Source of the DNA: CAYJGJ01 sp964367585
GTDB lineage: Bacteria; Bacillota; Clostridia; Peptostreptococcales; Anaerovoracaceae
Assembly (NCBI GenBank): GCA_964367585.1
Contig: CAYIYH010000009.1
Span: 1-55,752, forward strand
Length of the DNA stretch: 55,752 nt
Reading direction: 5' to 3'
Shown: positions 14,008-22,838 of the stretch, piece after piece
How positions within the stretch are numbered: the first letter of the stretch is position 1
Layout of the letters: the number at the start of each line of letters is the position of its first letter
Notes under the pieces: generated by a model
Told to the model about the DNA's origin: nothing
What the model saw: only the letters and a program-made list of their open reading frames with translations
Database searches by the model: none
Translations under genes and position numbers: made by a program

Positions 14008-15795
14008 ATGTACCGTTCACATGTATTGGTTTGTGGTGGAACAGGCTGTGTATCTTCGGGTAGCCATAAACTTATTGAGTCTTTTACAGAGGAAATAAAA
14101 AATAAAAAAATGGAAAAGGAAGTAGCCGTAGTACAAACAGGCTGTCACGGATTATGTGCATTAGGGCCAATCGTGGTCGTTTATCCGGACGCAACTTTTT
14201 ACTCTATGGTAAAGGAAGAAGATGTTTCCGAAATAGTAGAAGAGCATTTGCTAAAAGGGCGTCCTGTTTCACGATTAGTTTATGAAGAAACCGAAGAAGA
14301 CGGCAAGGTAAAAGCTCTTGCGGATACTAATTTTTATAAAAAACAGTATCGTATTGCACTTAGAAATTGTGGTGTAATCAACCCTGAGATTATCGAAGAG
14401 TATATTGGAACAAGAGGATATGAAGCCTTAGGAATAGCGCTTACAACTATGTCACCCGATGACGTAATAAAAGTTATTACAGATTCAGGACTCCGTGGCC
14501 GTGGCGGCGGTGGATTCCCTACGGGTGTAAAGTGGAATATGGCTAAACAAAACGACGCCGACCAAAAATACGTTTGCTGCAATGCGGATGAAGGCGATCC
14601 TGGTGCATTTATGGATAGGTCCGTTTTAGAGGGTGATCCACATGCATTGCTTGAAGCCATGACTATTGCGGGTTACGCAATAGGGGCAACTCAAGGCTAC
14701 ATATATGTGCGTGCAGAATATCCAATTGCAGTAGATAGACTCAAAATTGCAATAGAGCAATCTCGTGCCTTAGGACTTCTTGGTAAGAATATATTCGGAA
14801 ATGGATTTGATTTCGATGTTGAAATTCGACTCGGTGCGGGTGCATTTGTTTGTGGAGAAGAAACAGCACTTATGACGTCAATTGAAGGAAATAGGGGAGA
14901 ACCACATCCTCGCCCTCCATATCCAGCTGTTAAGGGATTGTTTGAGAAGCCTACTATCTTAAACAATGTTGAAACGTATGCAAACATTCCACAAATCATA
15001 CTAAATGGAGCGGAATGGTTCGCATCAATGGGAACCGAAAAGTCAAAAGGAACTAAAGTATTTGCTCTTGGAGGAAAAATTAATAATACGGGTCTCGTCG
15101 AAATACCGATGGGTACAACTCTTAGAACTGTCATCGAAGAAATAGGTGGCGGAATTCCAAACGGAAAGAAATTCAAAGCCGCTCAAACGGGTGGTCCATC
15201 AGGCGGATGCGTCCCACATGAGCATTATGATATTCCAATAGACTATGATAATTTAATAGCGATAGGTTCTATGATGGGTTCTGGCGGATTGATTGTAATG
15301 GATGAAGACGATTGCATGGTAGATATTGCAAAATTCTTCTTAGACTTTACAGTTGAGGAGTCTTGCGGTAAATGTGTTTCCTGCAGGATCGGAACGAAGC
15401 GTATGTTAGAAATGCTTGAGAAGATATCTAAGGGACAAGCCGTGATCGAAGATTTAGACAAGCTAGAAGAGCTTTGTCACTATATTAAAGCAAATTCCCT
15501 ATGTGGGTTGGGACAAACAGCCCCAAATCCGGTTTTATCAACCCTACGATACTTCAGAGATGAATATGAAGCGCACGTTATCGAAAAAAAATGTCCTTCA
15601 GGAGTTTGCAAAGACCTGCTTTCATATGTTATTGATCCCGATAAATGTATTGGATGTACGTTGTGTGCAAAAGTCTGTCCGAGCAATGCGATTGATGGAA
15701 AAGTTAAAGAATCTCACACAGTTATCCAAGAAAAATGCATAAAATGCGGGGCATGCGTTGAAAAATGCAAATTTGATGCTATTAGCATACAATAA
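14008..15795 (+). CDS. hydB: bifurcating [FeFe]-hydrogenase subunit B (NuoF-like)
   Basis: 595 residues. Order: thioredoxin-like [2Fe-2S] domain (1-90; CGGTGC, QTGCHGLC), NuoF flavin domain (about 120-430; GRGGGGFPTGVKW, NADEGDPGAFMDR), a [4Fe-4S] site (ESCGKCVSCRIGT and a later SLCGLGQ) and a C-terminal two-cluster ferredoxin (CIGCTLCAKVC, CIKCGACVEKC). In HydABC enzymes this subunit binds FMN and NAD and is the bifurcation site, coupling NADH and ferredoxin to H2. AGGAGGTGATAAT precedes the ATG. Confidence 0.95.
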   Translation: MYRSHVLVCGGTGCVSSGSHKLIESFTEEIKNKKMEKEVAVVQTGCHGLCALGPIVVVYPDATFYSMVKEEDVSEIVEEHLLKGRPVSRLVYEETEEDGKVKALADTNFYKKQYRIALRNCGVINPEIIEEYIGTRGYEALGIALTTMSPDDVIKVITDSGLRGRGGGGFPTGVKWNMAKQNDADQKYVCCNADEGDPGAFMDRSVLEGDPHALLEAMTIAGYAIGATQGYIYVRAEYPIAVDRLKIAIEQSRALGLLGKNIFGNGFDFDVEIRLGAGAFVCGEETALMTSIEGNRGEPHPRPPYPAVKGLFEKPTILNNVETYANIPQIILNGAEWFASMGTEKSKGTKVFALGGKINNTGLVEIPMGTTLRTVIEEIGGGIPNGKKFKAAQTGGPSGGCVPHEHYDIPIDYDNLIAIGSMMGSGGLIVMDEDDCMVDIAKFFLDFTVEESCGKCVSCRIGTKRMLEMLEKISKGQAVIEDLDKLEELCHYIKANSLCGLGQTAPNPVLSTLRYFRDEYEAHVIEKKCPSGVCKDLLSYVIDPDKCIGCTLCAKVCPSNAIDGKVKESHTVIQEKCIKCGACVEKCKFDAISIQ

Positions 15796-15813
15796 TGAAA
15801 GAGAGGTGAATAT

Positions 15814-17562
15814 ATGTCAGATATTGCAATAAAAATAAATGGAAAAGAAGTTATTGCGCCACATGGTTCTACGATTTTAGAAGCAGCAAGACTAGTTAAC
15901 ATTGAAATTCCTACGCTATGCTTCTTGAAAGAAATTAATGAAATCGGCGCATGCCGAATTTGTGTAGTAGAGGTAAAAGGCGCTAGAAGTTTAGTTGCGT
16001 CTTGTTGCTATCCTATCAATGAAGGGATGGAAGTATTTACTAACACTCCTAAAGTTTTAGATTCACGCAAAAAGACCTTGCAACTTATACTATCAAATCA
16101 CAACAAAAAATGTCTATCATGTGTAAGAAGTGGAAATTGCGAGTTGCAAACTCTTTCAGTGGAATTAGGAGTAGAAAATGCCGCATACTACGATGGAGAG
16201 CAAACACCTTCTACAATAGATGATAGTGCTATACATATGATTAGAGATAACAGTAAGTGTATTTTATGCCGTAGATGTACAGCCGTGTGTGAAAACACGC
16301 AAGATATCGGCGTAATTGGCGCTAATAATAGAGGATTTAACACGTCTATAGGTTCTCCATTCGAAATGGACTTAGCGACTACAAGTTGCGTATCATGCGG
16401 ACAATGTATTGCGGTATGTCCTACAGGTGCGCTAACAGAAAAATCTCACATCGATGACGTATTAGCGGCAATAGCAGATCCTGATAAATATGTAGTAGTG
16501 CAAACTGCACCTGCCGTGCGAGCAGCTCTTGCGGAAGAGTTCGGATATCCTATTGGCACTAGCGCAGATGGAAAAATGGCAGCGGCTCTTAGACGCATAG
16601 GATTTGACAGAGTTTTTGACACTAATTTCTCTGCCGATCTTACCATTATGGAGGAATCCACAGAATTCTTGCACAGAGTCCAAAACGGCGGAATATTGCC
16701 ACTAATAACTTCTTGTTCGCCTGGATGGATAAAGTATTGTGAACACTATTATCCGGAAATGATAGATAATCTTTCAAGTTGTAAATCGCCACAACAGATG
16801 TTTGGAGCGATCGCTAAATCATACTTTGCAGAAAAAGAGAAGATTAATCCTTCTGATATGGTAGTAGTTTCAATAATGCCTTGTACTGCTAAGAAGTTTG
16901 AGTTACAGCGACCTGATCAAGCAGCAAACGGCGTGGCGGATGTGGATTATTCGCTTACGACAAGAGAACTTGCACGCCTAATTAAGCAAGTAAGAATCAA
17001 TTATCACACATTGCCTGATGAAGAGTATGACGCACCTATGGGCATAGGCACTGGAGCTGCAGTAATATTTGGAGCAACCGGTGGCGTAATGGAAGCTGCA
17101 CTAAGAACAGCGGTAGAAACTTTGACAGGTGAGGAATTAAAGAATTTAGATTTCACCGATGTTAGAGGAACAAAGGGCATAAAAGAAGCAACTTACTCAG
17201 TTGCAGGATTAGATGTAAAGGTTGCAGTAGTCTCTGGGCTTTCTAATGCCAAAGTGTTGCTCGATAGAGTAAAAAGTGGGGAAAGCACGTATCACTTTAT
17301 AGAAATAATGGGATGTCCTGGGGGATGCGTAAATGGCGGAGGCCAACCGCAGCAACCTGGATATATTAGAAATACTGTTGATATACGCACGGAGCGTGCA
17401 AAAGTCTTATATAATCTAGACGGTGCAGACACAATCCGTAAATCGCATGAGAACCCAGCGATTAAGGAACTATATGAAACTTACTTGGAAAAACCTGGCA
17501 GTAAAAAAGCACATCACCTATTGCATACAACATATATCGAACGTAAAATAAACAACTATTAA
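15814..17562 (+). CDS. hydA: bifurcating [FeFe]-hydrogenase catalytic subunit A
   Basis: 582 residues with [2Fe-2S] domain (CFLKEINEIGACRIC), His/Cys [4Fe-4S] site (NHNKKCLSC, GNCELQ), two-cluster ferredoxin (CILCRRCTAVC, CVSCGQCIAVC) and H-cluster domain. Motifs: L1 TSCSPGW (300-305 region, Cys301), L2 MPCTAKKFE (Cys357), L3 IMGCPGGCVNGGG (Cys501, Cys505). Produces or consumes H2 in the cytoplasm with HydB and HydC. L1 has Ser302 where model enzymes have a second Cys. AGAGGTGAATAT precedes the ATG; a terminator follows 30 bases after the stop. Confidence 0.95.
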   Translation: MSDIAIKINGKEVIAPHGSTILEAARLVNIEIPTLCFLKEINEIGACRICVVEVKGARSLVASCCYPINEGMEVFTNTPKVLDSRKKTLQLILSNHNKKCLSCVRSGNCELQTLSVELGVENAAYYDGEQTPSTIDDSAIHMIRDNSKCILCRRCTAVCENTQDIGVIGANNRGFNTSIGSPFEMDLATTSCVSCGQCIAVCPTGALTEKSHIDDVLAAIADPDKYVVVQTAPAVRAALAEEFGYPIGTSADGKMAAALRRIGFDRVFDTNFSADLTIMEESTEFLHRVQNGGILPLITSCSPGWIKYCEHYYPEMIDNLSSCKSPQQMFGAIAKSYFAEKEKINPSDMVVVSIMPCTAKKFELQRPDQAANGVADVDYSLTTRELARLIKQVRINYHTLPDEEYDAPMGIGTGAAVIFGATGGVMEAALRTAVETLTGEELKNLDFTDVRGTKGIKEATYSVAGLDVKVAVVSGLSNAKVLLDRVKSGESTYHFIEIMGCPGGCVNGGGQPQQPGYIRNTVDIRTERAKVLYNLDGADTIRKSHENPAIKELYETYLEKPGSKKAHHLLHTTYIERKINNY

Positions 17563-17591
17563 AAAATTAACCCAACCGACTATAAAAAGAG

Positions 17592-17627
17592 AAAGCCATA
17601 TTACCATTGCAGGCAATATGGCTTTTT
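17592..17627 (+). terminator. terminator of the hydrogenase operon
   Basis: AAAGCCATATT / AATATGGCTTT (17592-17602, 17615-17625) with a 12-base loop and a T run. Confidence 0.9.
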
Positions 17628-17727
17628 GCATATTTATTTGCATTCTTCTGTTGTTCTTGATTAGCGTCTAATTATTATTGTCGTAGCTCCACTTGGAACT
17701 TGACGGTGAACATCTTCAAGTTTCTTC

Positions 17728-18303
17728 TTAGAGTAAAACGTCCTCTAATTTCTTCTTCGGTACGTAGTGAACGCTTTCTTCATCACGATAGTAAGTACTA
17801 TCTCCGGTTTCATTTATATCTACTAGACATATTTCCTCACAAGATTCACCAATTGACAGTACAAGAATCGGAATTATGTTTTCATCTAGATTGAGAGCTT
17901 TTTTGATATTTTCTTTATTAAAAGAAGCTATCATGCATCCTGATAGTCCCATTTCTGTAGCCGAAAGCGTAATTGTTTGTGCTGCGATTCCAACATTGAT
18001 TCCATCCATCATAGAGTACTTACCGTAAGTTTGGTCATGACAAATCACTATAAATGCGGAGGGTTCAGTTCCTGGTAAAGGCAGATTCCATTCTGGATGC
18101 GCCATCGCATATTTTATATTGCAGTTCACATCTTTGACTTCATTGTCGTTTAAGACAATTCGGTATCTTAAATTTTGGATATTGCGACCAACAGGGCATA
18201 GCCTAGCGTGGTTTATCATCGATAAAAGTTCTTCGTTTGTTGCCTTTCTTGATTGGCTATATCCTCGAACACTTCTATTTTTTTTGATTAAGTCTATTAG
18301 CAT
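17728..18303 (-). CDS. nitroreductase-family flavoprotein
   Basis: 191 residues, a short member of the FMN-dependent nitroreductase family. Seen: N-terminal NRSVRGYS (FMN-phosphate Arg contacts), DGINVGIAAQTITLSATEMGLSGCMIASF (dimer/FMN region) and the C-terminal ILVLSIGE. Such enzymes use NAD(P)H to reduce nitro groups, quinones or flavins; the substrate is unknown. GGAGGAATT precedes the ATG. It stands alone, convergent with the hydrogenase operon. Confidence 0.85.
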   Translation of the reverse strand: MLIDLIKKNRSVRGYSQSRKATNEELLSMINHARLCPVGRNIQNLRYRIVLNDNEVKDVNCNIKYAMAHPEWNLPLPGTEPSAFIVICHDQTYGKYSMMDGINVGIAAQTITLSATEMGLSGCMIASFNKENIKKALNLDENIIPILVLSIGESCEEICLVDINETGDSTYYRDEESVHYVPKKKLEDVLL

Positions 18304-18342
18304 AATTCCTCCAATTTTATATGTACATGAAAAAGTTCCATT

Positions 18343-18900
18343 TTAAAGTGTATCTTGATCTACTTCCGGAAAATCCTTCGTCGCTTTTGTAATCAAATAT
18401 GCTACTATTATAGTATTAATTCCATTGAAGACGAATGAAACTCCAATGAATATTATCACAATATCTGCAGTAGTAAAAGGATTAATTACTACAAGTATTC
18501 CAAGTAGAGTAATTGCTAACGCAGAAATTAATGTTCCCCACCATCTTCTATAGTTCATTTCTTTTAGTGCAAAGGCTTTTTTAATTGAATTCATTCCCTC
18601 AATTATTAAGAATAGGCCGAAAAATAGGATGATTAAAGTTGTAAAGAATCTAGGAGAAAAAATCAATATAATTCCTAGCAATGAAAGAATGCTGCCTATA
18701 ATTATTTCTGTAACTGTGCCGTCCACTTTCTTTTCTTTTATGCCTGTAAAAATATTTGCAATTCCATAAAACAATGAAACAACCCCAAGAGAAATGCACA
18801 CATAATCTAAAGAAGTACTGGGATTTATTATTAAAGCTATGCCTAATGCGGTGTATATTATTGCCATTAGTATGATGCTTTTTCGAATTTTGTTAACCAT
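18343..18900 (-). CDS. DUF308 (HdeD-like) membrane protein
   Basis: 185 residues with six hydrophobic segments in three pairs, and repeated phrases such as ALGIALIINPSTS and LLGILVVINPFTTADIVIIFIG, typical of DUF308. HdeD in enterobacteria is linked to acid stress; the role here is unknown. Start placed at the ATG after GGAGGGAGCAAT; an upstream in-frame ATG lies before the ribosome site. The promoter and a perfect palindrome lie immediately upstream. Confidence 0.8.
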   Translation of the reverse strand: MVNKIRKSIILMAIIYTALGIALIINPSTSLDYVCISLGVVSLFYGIANIFTGIKEKKVDGTVTEIIIGSILSLLGIILIFSPRFFTTLIILFFGLFLIIEGMNSIKKAFALKEMNYRRWWGTLISALAITLLGILVVINPFTTADIVIIFIGVSFVFNGINTIIVAYLITKATKDFPEVDQDTL

Positions 18901-18919
18901 ATTGCTCCCTCCTAAAACT

Positions 18920-18976
18920 AACAATAAAACATAGTTTTATTGTTCTAATTTTAGCATTCCATACGCAAAAATACAA
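18920..18976 (-). promoter_or_regulatory. promoter and palindrome of the DUF308 gene
   Basis: Minus strand: -35 TTGTAT (18971-18976), 17-bp spacer, -10 TAAAAT (18948-18953). Starting near the predicted +1 is a perfect inverted repeat AACAATAAAAC ATA GTTTTATTGTT (plus strand 18920-18944), just ahead of the ribosome site. It could be an operator or a leader hairpin. Confidence 0.6.
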
Positions 18977-19124
18977 TCTTTATTAATATTTTTTTGATTC
19001 GAATGCTACCTAAATTCTCGTATAAATATGACATTATTTTGGGCGTTTTTATTTGTTAATGACATTTATTTTAGTGCCTTTTGACGAAATAGTAAATATG
19101 TAAGTAATATATTACAAATAATGC

Positions 19125-19153
19125 TTGAAAAAAACTTAAAATAATTGTATAAT
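19125..19153 (+). promoter_or_regulatory. rpsU promoter
   Basis: -35 TTGAAA (19125-19130), 17-bp spacer and consensus -10 TATAAT (19148-19153), about 65 bases before the rpsU start codon. Confidence 0.8.
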
Positions 19154-19218
19154 ATTTTCCTAATGGTGATTTTTTAGTGATAAAAAAAATATAGCTACGA
19201 TTGGAGGTGACCTTAAGC

Positions 19219-19398
19219 GTGGCACAAGTAATAGTAAAAGAAAATGAAAGCCTAGAGAGTGTTTTAAAGAGATTTAAAAGATCATGTGCAAGAGATGGAA
19301 TAATGGCAGAACTCAGAAAGAGAGAATACTACGAAAAACCGAGCGTAAAGAGAAAGAAAAAATCTGAGGCTGCAAGAAAGAAAAATAAAAAGTACTAA
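19219..19398 (+). CDS. rpsU: 30S ribosomal protein S21
   Basis: 59 residues, normal length for S21. Seen: VIVKENESLESVLKRFKR and a basic C-terminus ending KKKSEAARKKNKKY. S21 binds the small ribosomal subunit near the mRNA exit platform. The start is GTG, nine bases after GGAGGTG; an upstream TTG overlaps that site. Own promoter and own terminator. Confidence 0.95.
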   Translation: MAQVIVKENESLESVLKRFKRSCARDGIMAELRKREYYEKPSVKRKKKSEAARKKNKKY

Positions 19399-19427
19399 AC
19401 ATTCCTTAAATAATAAGCACGAAAATA

Positions 19428-19473
19428 ACGAGATTTCTATACATAGTATATTCTATATGAGAAATCTCGTTTT
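19428..19473 (+). terminator. rpsU terminator
   Basis: ACGAGATTTCT / AGAAATCTCGT (19428-19438, 19460-19470) followed by a short T run. A further small inverted repeat GTGCGC/GCGCAC (19497-19502, 19516-19521) lies between it and ybeY. Confidence 0.8.
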
Positions 19474-19599
19474 GTTGTAAATAAGCAATCTACCATGTGC
19501 GCATACAAAGCGAAAGCGCACGGCAAGTAAAACAATAAACACCCCCTCAGAATAATAGTTTGCAAAAAGCAGGGTTATTTTTATTTAGGAATACAAAAG

Positions 19600-20043
19600 A
19601 TGAACATATTAATTAACGACAATGAAGTTATAAGCGAAGATGTGATAAAAAAAATGACGACAGCAGCGTCATATATATTGAAAAGTGAAAATATAGATGA
19701 GGGTAGAGCAGAAATTAGTGTTTCAGTTGTAACGGGAGAGGAAATTAAAAGTCTTAATTCCGACTATAGAAGTAAGAACGAAATTACAGATGTATTATCA
19801 TTTCCACAATATGACGACATTGGAACTATTTCGGATGAAAATCCTATTATGCTCGGAGATGTCGTGGTATGCGACAAAAAAATATTGGAGCAAGCTGAAG
19901 AGAATGGCCATAGTTTCGACAGAGAATTTTTGTATCTTTTTGTCCATAGTCTCCTCCACCTTTTGGGGTATGATCACATGGATGAAGGAGCAAAATCTGA
20001 GATGAGAACGATAGAAAAAGAAGTAATGGAGAAATTAGCATAG
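19600..20043 (+). CDS. ybeY: endoribonuclease YbeY
   Basis: 147 residues. The zinc site HSLLHLLGYDH (H-x3-H-x5-H) and the EITDVLSFP motif identify YbeY, a metal-dependent RNase for rRNA maturation and ribosome quality control. AGGA lies nine bases before the ATG. It leads the conserved block ybeY-cdd-era-recO. Confidence 0.94.
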   Translation: MNILINDNEVISEDVIKKMTTAASYILKSENIDEGRAEISVSVVTGEEIKSLNSDYRSKNEITDVLSFPQYDDIGTISDENPIMLGDVVVCDKKILEQAEENGHSFDREFLYLFVHSLLHLLGYDHMDEGAKSEMRTIEKEVMEKLA

Positions 20044-20106
20044 GATATAATTTCTGTCGTGAGATAATAAATTATAGGTTCTATACAGTGAAAGAGAATA
20101 TATATA

Positions 20107-20505
20107 ATGAGAGAAATAACAAAAGAAGACGTGAATTTATTCCAAGAGGCAAAATCTGTTTTGAAATATTCATATGCGCCTTTTTCAAATTTTAATGTAG
20201 GAGCGGCATTGTTGACAGTTGAAGGAGAAATATATACGGGAGTAAATATTGAAAATTCAAGCTACGGTGCTACGATTTGTGCGGAAAGAACTGCCGTTGT
20301 TAAGGCCGTATCTGAAGGAAAAACTAATTTTAAAACTATTGCAGTTGCCTGTTCCGATGGAGAGGCATGGCCCTGTGGAATATGTCGACAATTCTTATAT
20401 GAATTTGCACCTGATATAGATGTAGTTGTAGGTAGTTCAGTTGACTCATTGCAAGTGTGCAAATTAAATGAAATATTGCTCAATGGATTTAGGTTGAAGT
20501 CATGA
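20107..20505 (+). CDS. cdd: cytidine deaminase
   Basis: 132 residues, tetrameric-type length. Active site: CAERTA (zinc Cys and catalytic Glu) and PCGICRQ (two zinc Cys), plus the substrate-binding FNVGAAL and NIENSSYG. Converts cytidine and deoxycytidine to uridine forms for pyrimidine salvage. Its stop overlaps the era start by four bases, so they are coupled. Confidence 0.95.
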   Translation: MREITKEDVNLFQEAKSVLKYSYAPFSNFNVGAALLTVEGEIYTGVNIENSSYGATICAERTAVVKAVSEGKTNFKTIAVACSDGEAWPCGICRQFLYEFAPDIDVVVGSSVDSLQVCKLNEILLNGFRLKS

Positions 20506-21401
20506 AGACGGGATTTGCTGCAATAATAGGTAGGCCTAATGTGGGAAAGTCTACCTTGTTAAATTCAATACTTGGAGAAAAAATTGCAATTACGACAGAT
20601 AAACCGCAAACAACAAGAAATATTATAAGAGGAATACATACGGAATTTGACGACGAAAATAATCCAACTTCACAAATAATATTTATCGATACTCCCGGAA
20701 TACACAAGCCACGAACACAGCTTGGAAGTGCGATGACGGAAATGGCGACTAACACATTTAGAGAGGTCGATGTTATACTCTGGATGGTTGATGAAGGAAT
20801 CAATGCCGGCCCGGGTAACAAATATCTTCTCGAAATGTTGTCAAAGATAGATACTCCCAAAATCCTTATTATTAATAAAATCGACAAGTTTAACCCTGAT
20901 GACTTTAAAATCATATTTGATCAATATGAGGATATGAAGTTATTCGATAAAGTTATTGGTTTGAGCGCAAAAAAAGGTACGAATGTCAATGATTTGGTAA
21001 TTGAAGTTCAAAAATACTTGAGTGACGGCCCGATGTATTTTCCGGAAGATATGTTGACGGATCATCCGCAAAGGTTTATTGTGTCGGAGATTATTCGTGA
21101 AAAGGTTTTGATGTATCTTGAGGAAGAAATTCCACATGGTGTTGCCGTAGAACTTGAATCTTATAGTGAAAGCGAAAAGTTAACTCGGATCGGTGCGATC
21201 ATATATTGTGAAAAAAAATCGCACAAGGGGATAATTATAGGTAAGCAGGGAAAGAAATTAAAAGGAATTGGTAAGGCTTCTCGACTTGAGATAGAGGCAC
21301 TTTTAGGTACAAAAGTCTTTTTAGAAGTTTGGGTAAAAATAAAAGAAAATTGGAGAGATAATGTCCGTGCGATTTCTGAATTCGGATACAAGGATAAATA
21401 A
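20502..21401 (+). CDS. era: GTPase Era
   Basis: 299 residues. G1 GRPNVGKST, G2 region TTRNIIRG, G3 DTPGIHKP and G4 NKID, then a C-terminal KH domain with GIIIGKQGKKLKGIG. Era binds the 3' end of 16S rRNA and checks 30S assembly. Overlaps cdd by four bases and recO by one. Confidence 0.97.
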   Translation: MKTGFAAIIGRPNVGKSTLLNSILGEKIAITTDKPQTTRNIIRGIHTEFDDENNPTSQIIFIDTPGIHKPRTQLGSAMTEMATNTFREVDVILWMVDEGINAGPGNKYLLEMLSKIDTPKILIINKIDKFNPDDFKIIFDQYEDMKLFDKVIGLSAKKGTNVNDLVIEVQKYLSDGPMYFPEDMLTDHPQRFIVSEIIREKVLMYLEEEIPHGVAVELESYSESEKLTRIGAIIYCEKKSHKGIIIGKQGKKLKGIGKASRLEIEALLGTKVFLEVWVKIKENWRDNVRAISEFGYKDK

Positions 21402-22144
21402 TGCATATTACCACAGAGGGTATAGTTCTTAGACAAGTAAAAATATTAAAAGGAAAGCAAATGCTTAGTATTTTTACACGTAAATATGGATTGATAAGTG
21501 TCGTTGTCAATAGTAGTTCGAAAGCAAAGAATAAGACATCCTTAACGATGAGACCATTTACTTATAGCATCTTCCAGCTAATCCAAAAAAATGAATATTA
21601 TACATATAGTAGTGGTGAGGTTAAGCGAGATTTTTATAAGATTAGTGACGAAATGGATAAGTTTATTGCCGCATCATATGTGCTGGAACTTACGTCTAAA
21701 TTACTAGCGGAACATCTTCCAAACACTGAACTATTTGATTTGTTAATAAAAACACTTGACATAATAGAAAGAAGAAAAAAAGAATATGATACTCTTGTGC
21801 TGGCATACCAAATAAAAGCCCTCAAATGTATCGGAAGCTCGCCAATGTTAGACCATTGCGTAAAGTGCAATTCCGTTGAAATTACGAATTCCTTTAGTAT
21901 AATTGATGGTGGCATGATATGTGAAAAATGTATTAAGCATTATCCCAGTGAAAGGTTGATATTTTCATCTAATTTTGATATAATCAAATTGCTTATCTAT
22001 ATGAGAGAGGCGTCTGTAGATGATATGTTGAAGATAGGGTTGAAAAAAGAAATTGCATATGAATTAAAAGTTATACTTAGAGAATATATTAATTATCATC
22101 TCGATATAAAGAACCTGAAGAGCGAAAGCATGTTTTATATATAA
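21401..22144 (+). CDS. recO: DNA repair protein RecO
   Basis: 247 residues. N-terminal OB fold (TEGIVLRQVKI, FTRKYGLISVV), a helical core, and a zinc-type CVKC...CEKC pair. RecO helps load RecA with RecR in recombinational repair. The ATG overlaps the era stop by one base. Confidence 0.93.
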   Translation: MHITTEGIVLRQVKILKGKQMLSIFTRKYGLISVVVNSSSKAKNKTSLTMRPFTYSIFQLIQKNEYYTYSSGEVKRDFYKISDEMDKFIAASYVLELTSKLLAEHLPNTELFDLLIKTLDIIERRKKEYDTLVLAYQIKALKCIGSSPMLDHCVKCNSVEITNSFSIIDGGMICEKCIKHYPSERLIFSSNFDIIKLLIYMREASVDDMLKIGLKKEIAYELKVILREYINYHLDIKNLKSESMFYI

Positions 22145-22183
22145 TAAATTAAAATCCCATTTATAATACGAGGAGGATGAATT

Positions 22184-22792
22184 ATGAAAGTTACATTGGA
22201 AAATATTGAAATTATTAGAGACAAGACGGGCGTTACCTATGAAGAGGCAAACGAAATTCTTTCAGAAGCAGATGGTGATGTTGTAAAAGCAATTATTATG
22301 ATTGAAAATAAAGTTAATGAAAAACCATTGCCGATCAAAGCAAAAAAAGATTTGATTCTGAAAACAATAGAAGGTTATGTAAGAAAAGGTAACATTACAA
22401 AGATTGTAATAACAAAAAATCAAAATACTGTACTAAACCTTCCCTTGAACGCAGGAATTGTAGGAGCTGTTATTGCTCCAATTGCTATAGTGGCAGGTGC
22501 GATTACTGCTGTTGGATTAAAATGCAATATTTCACTTATTACCGACGATGGAAAAACAATCGATGTCGTGGATAAAGTGGAAAAAACATTTAACGACGCA
22601 AAAAGTAAGGCGACAGAAGTATATGAAAAAACGGTAGTAAAAAAAGTCGTGATAGACGATGATGATTTCGAGGACATAGACCTGGACGAAATAATTCAAC
22701 CGGAGGAAGTGTCCATAGACAAGGTTGCAGAATCAGAAACAAAAGAACCAGCACCTAAAGCAAAAAAAGCCAAGGGATCACAGAAGAGTTAG
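22184..22792 (+). CDS. DUF4342-like protein with UBA-type N-terminus
   Basis: 202 residues. N-terminal three-helix region similar to UBA/TS-N domains (VTYEEANEILSEADGDVVKAIIMIE), then a DUF4342-like section including one hydrophobic stretch GIVGAVIAPIAIVAGAITAVG (about 88-108), and an acidic/Lys-Ala-rich tail. Function is unknown; a peripheral membrane association is possible. AGGAGGATGAATT precedes the ATG. It lies in the era-recO-glyS line. Confidence 0.65.
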   Translation: MKVTLENIEIIRDKTGVTYEEANEILSEADGDVVKAIIMIENKVNEKPLPIKAKKDLILKTIEGYVRKGNITKIVITKNQNTVLNLPLNAGIVGAVIAPIAIVAGAITAVGLKCNISLITDDGKTIDVVDKVEKTFNDAKSKATEVYEKTVVKKVVIDDDDFEDIDLDEIIQPEEVSIDKVAESETKEPAPKAKKAKGSQKS

Positions 22793-22838
22793 AATAAGTC
22801 AAATAAAATAGAATTAACGATATGGAAGTATAAACAAA

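Noticed and set aside
14334..15686. Several open frames of 60-160 codons on the minus strand inside hydB
   Set aside because: They mirror the codon pattern of hydB, have no ribosome sites and no recognisable protein features.
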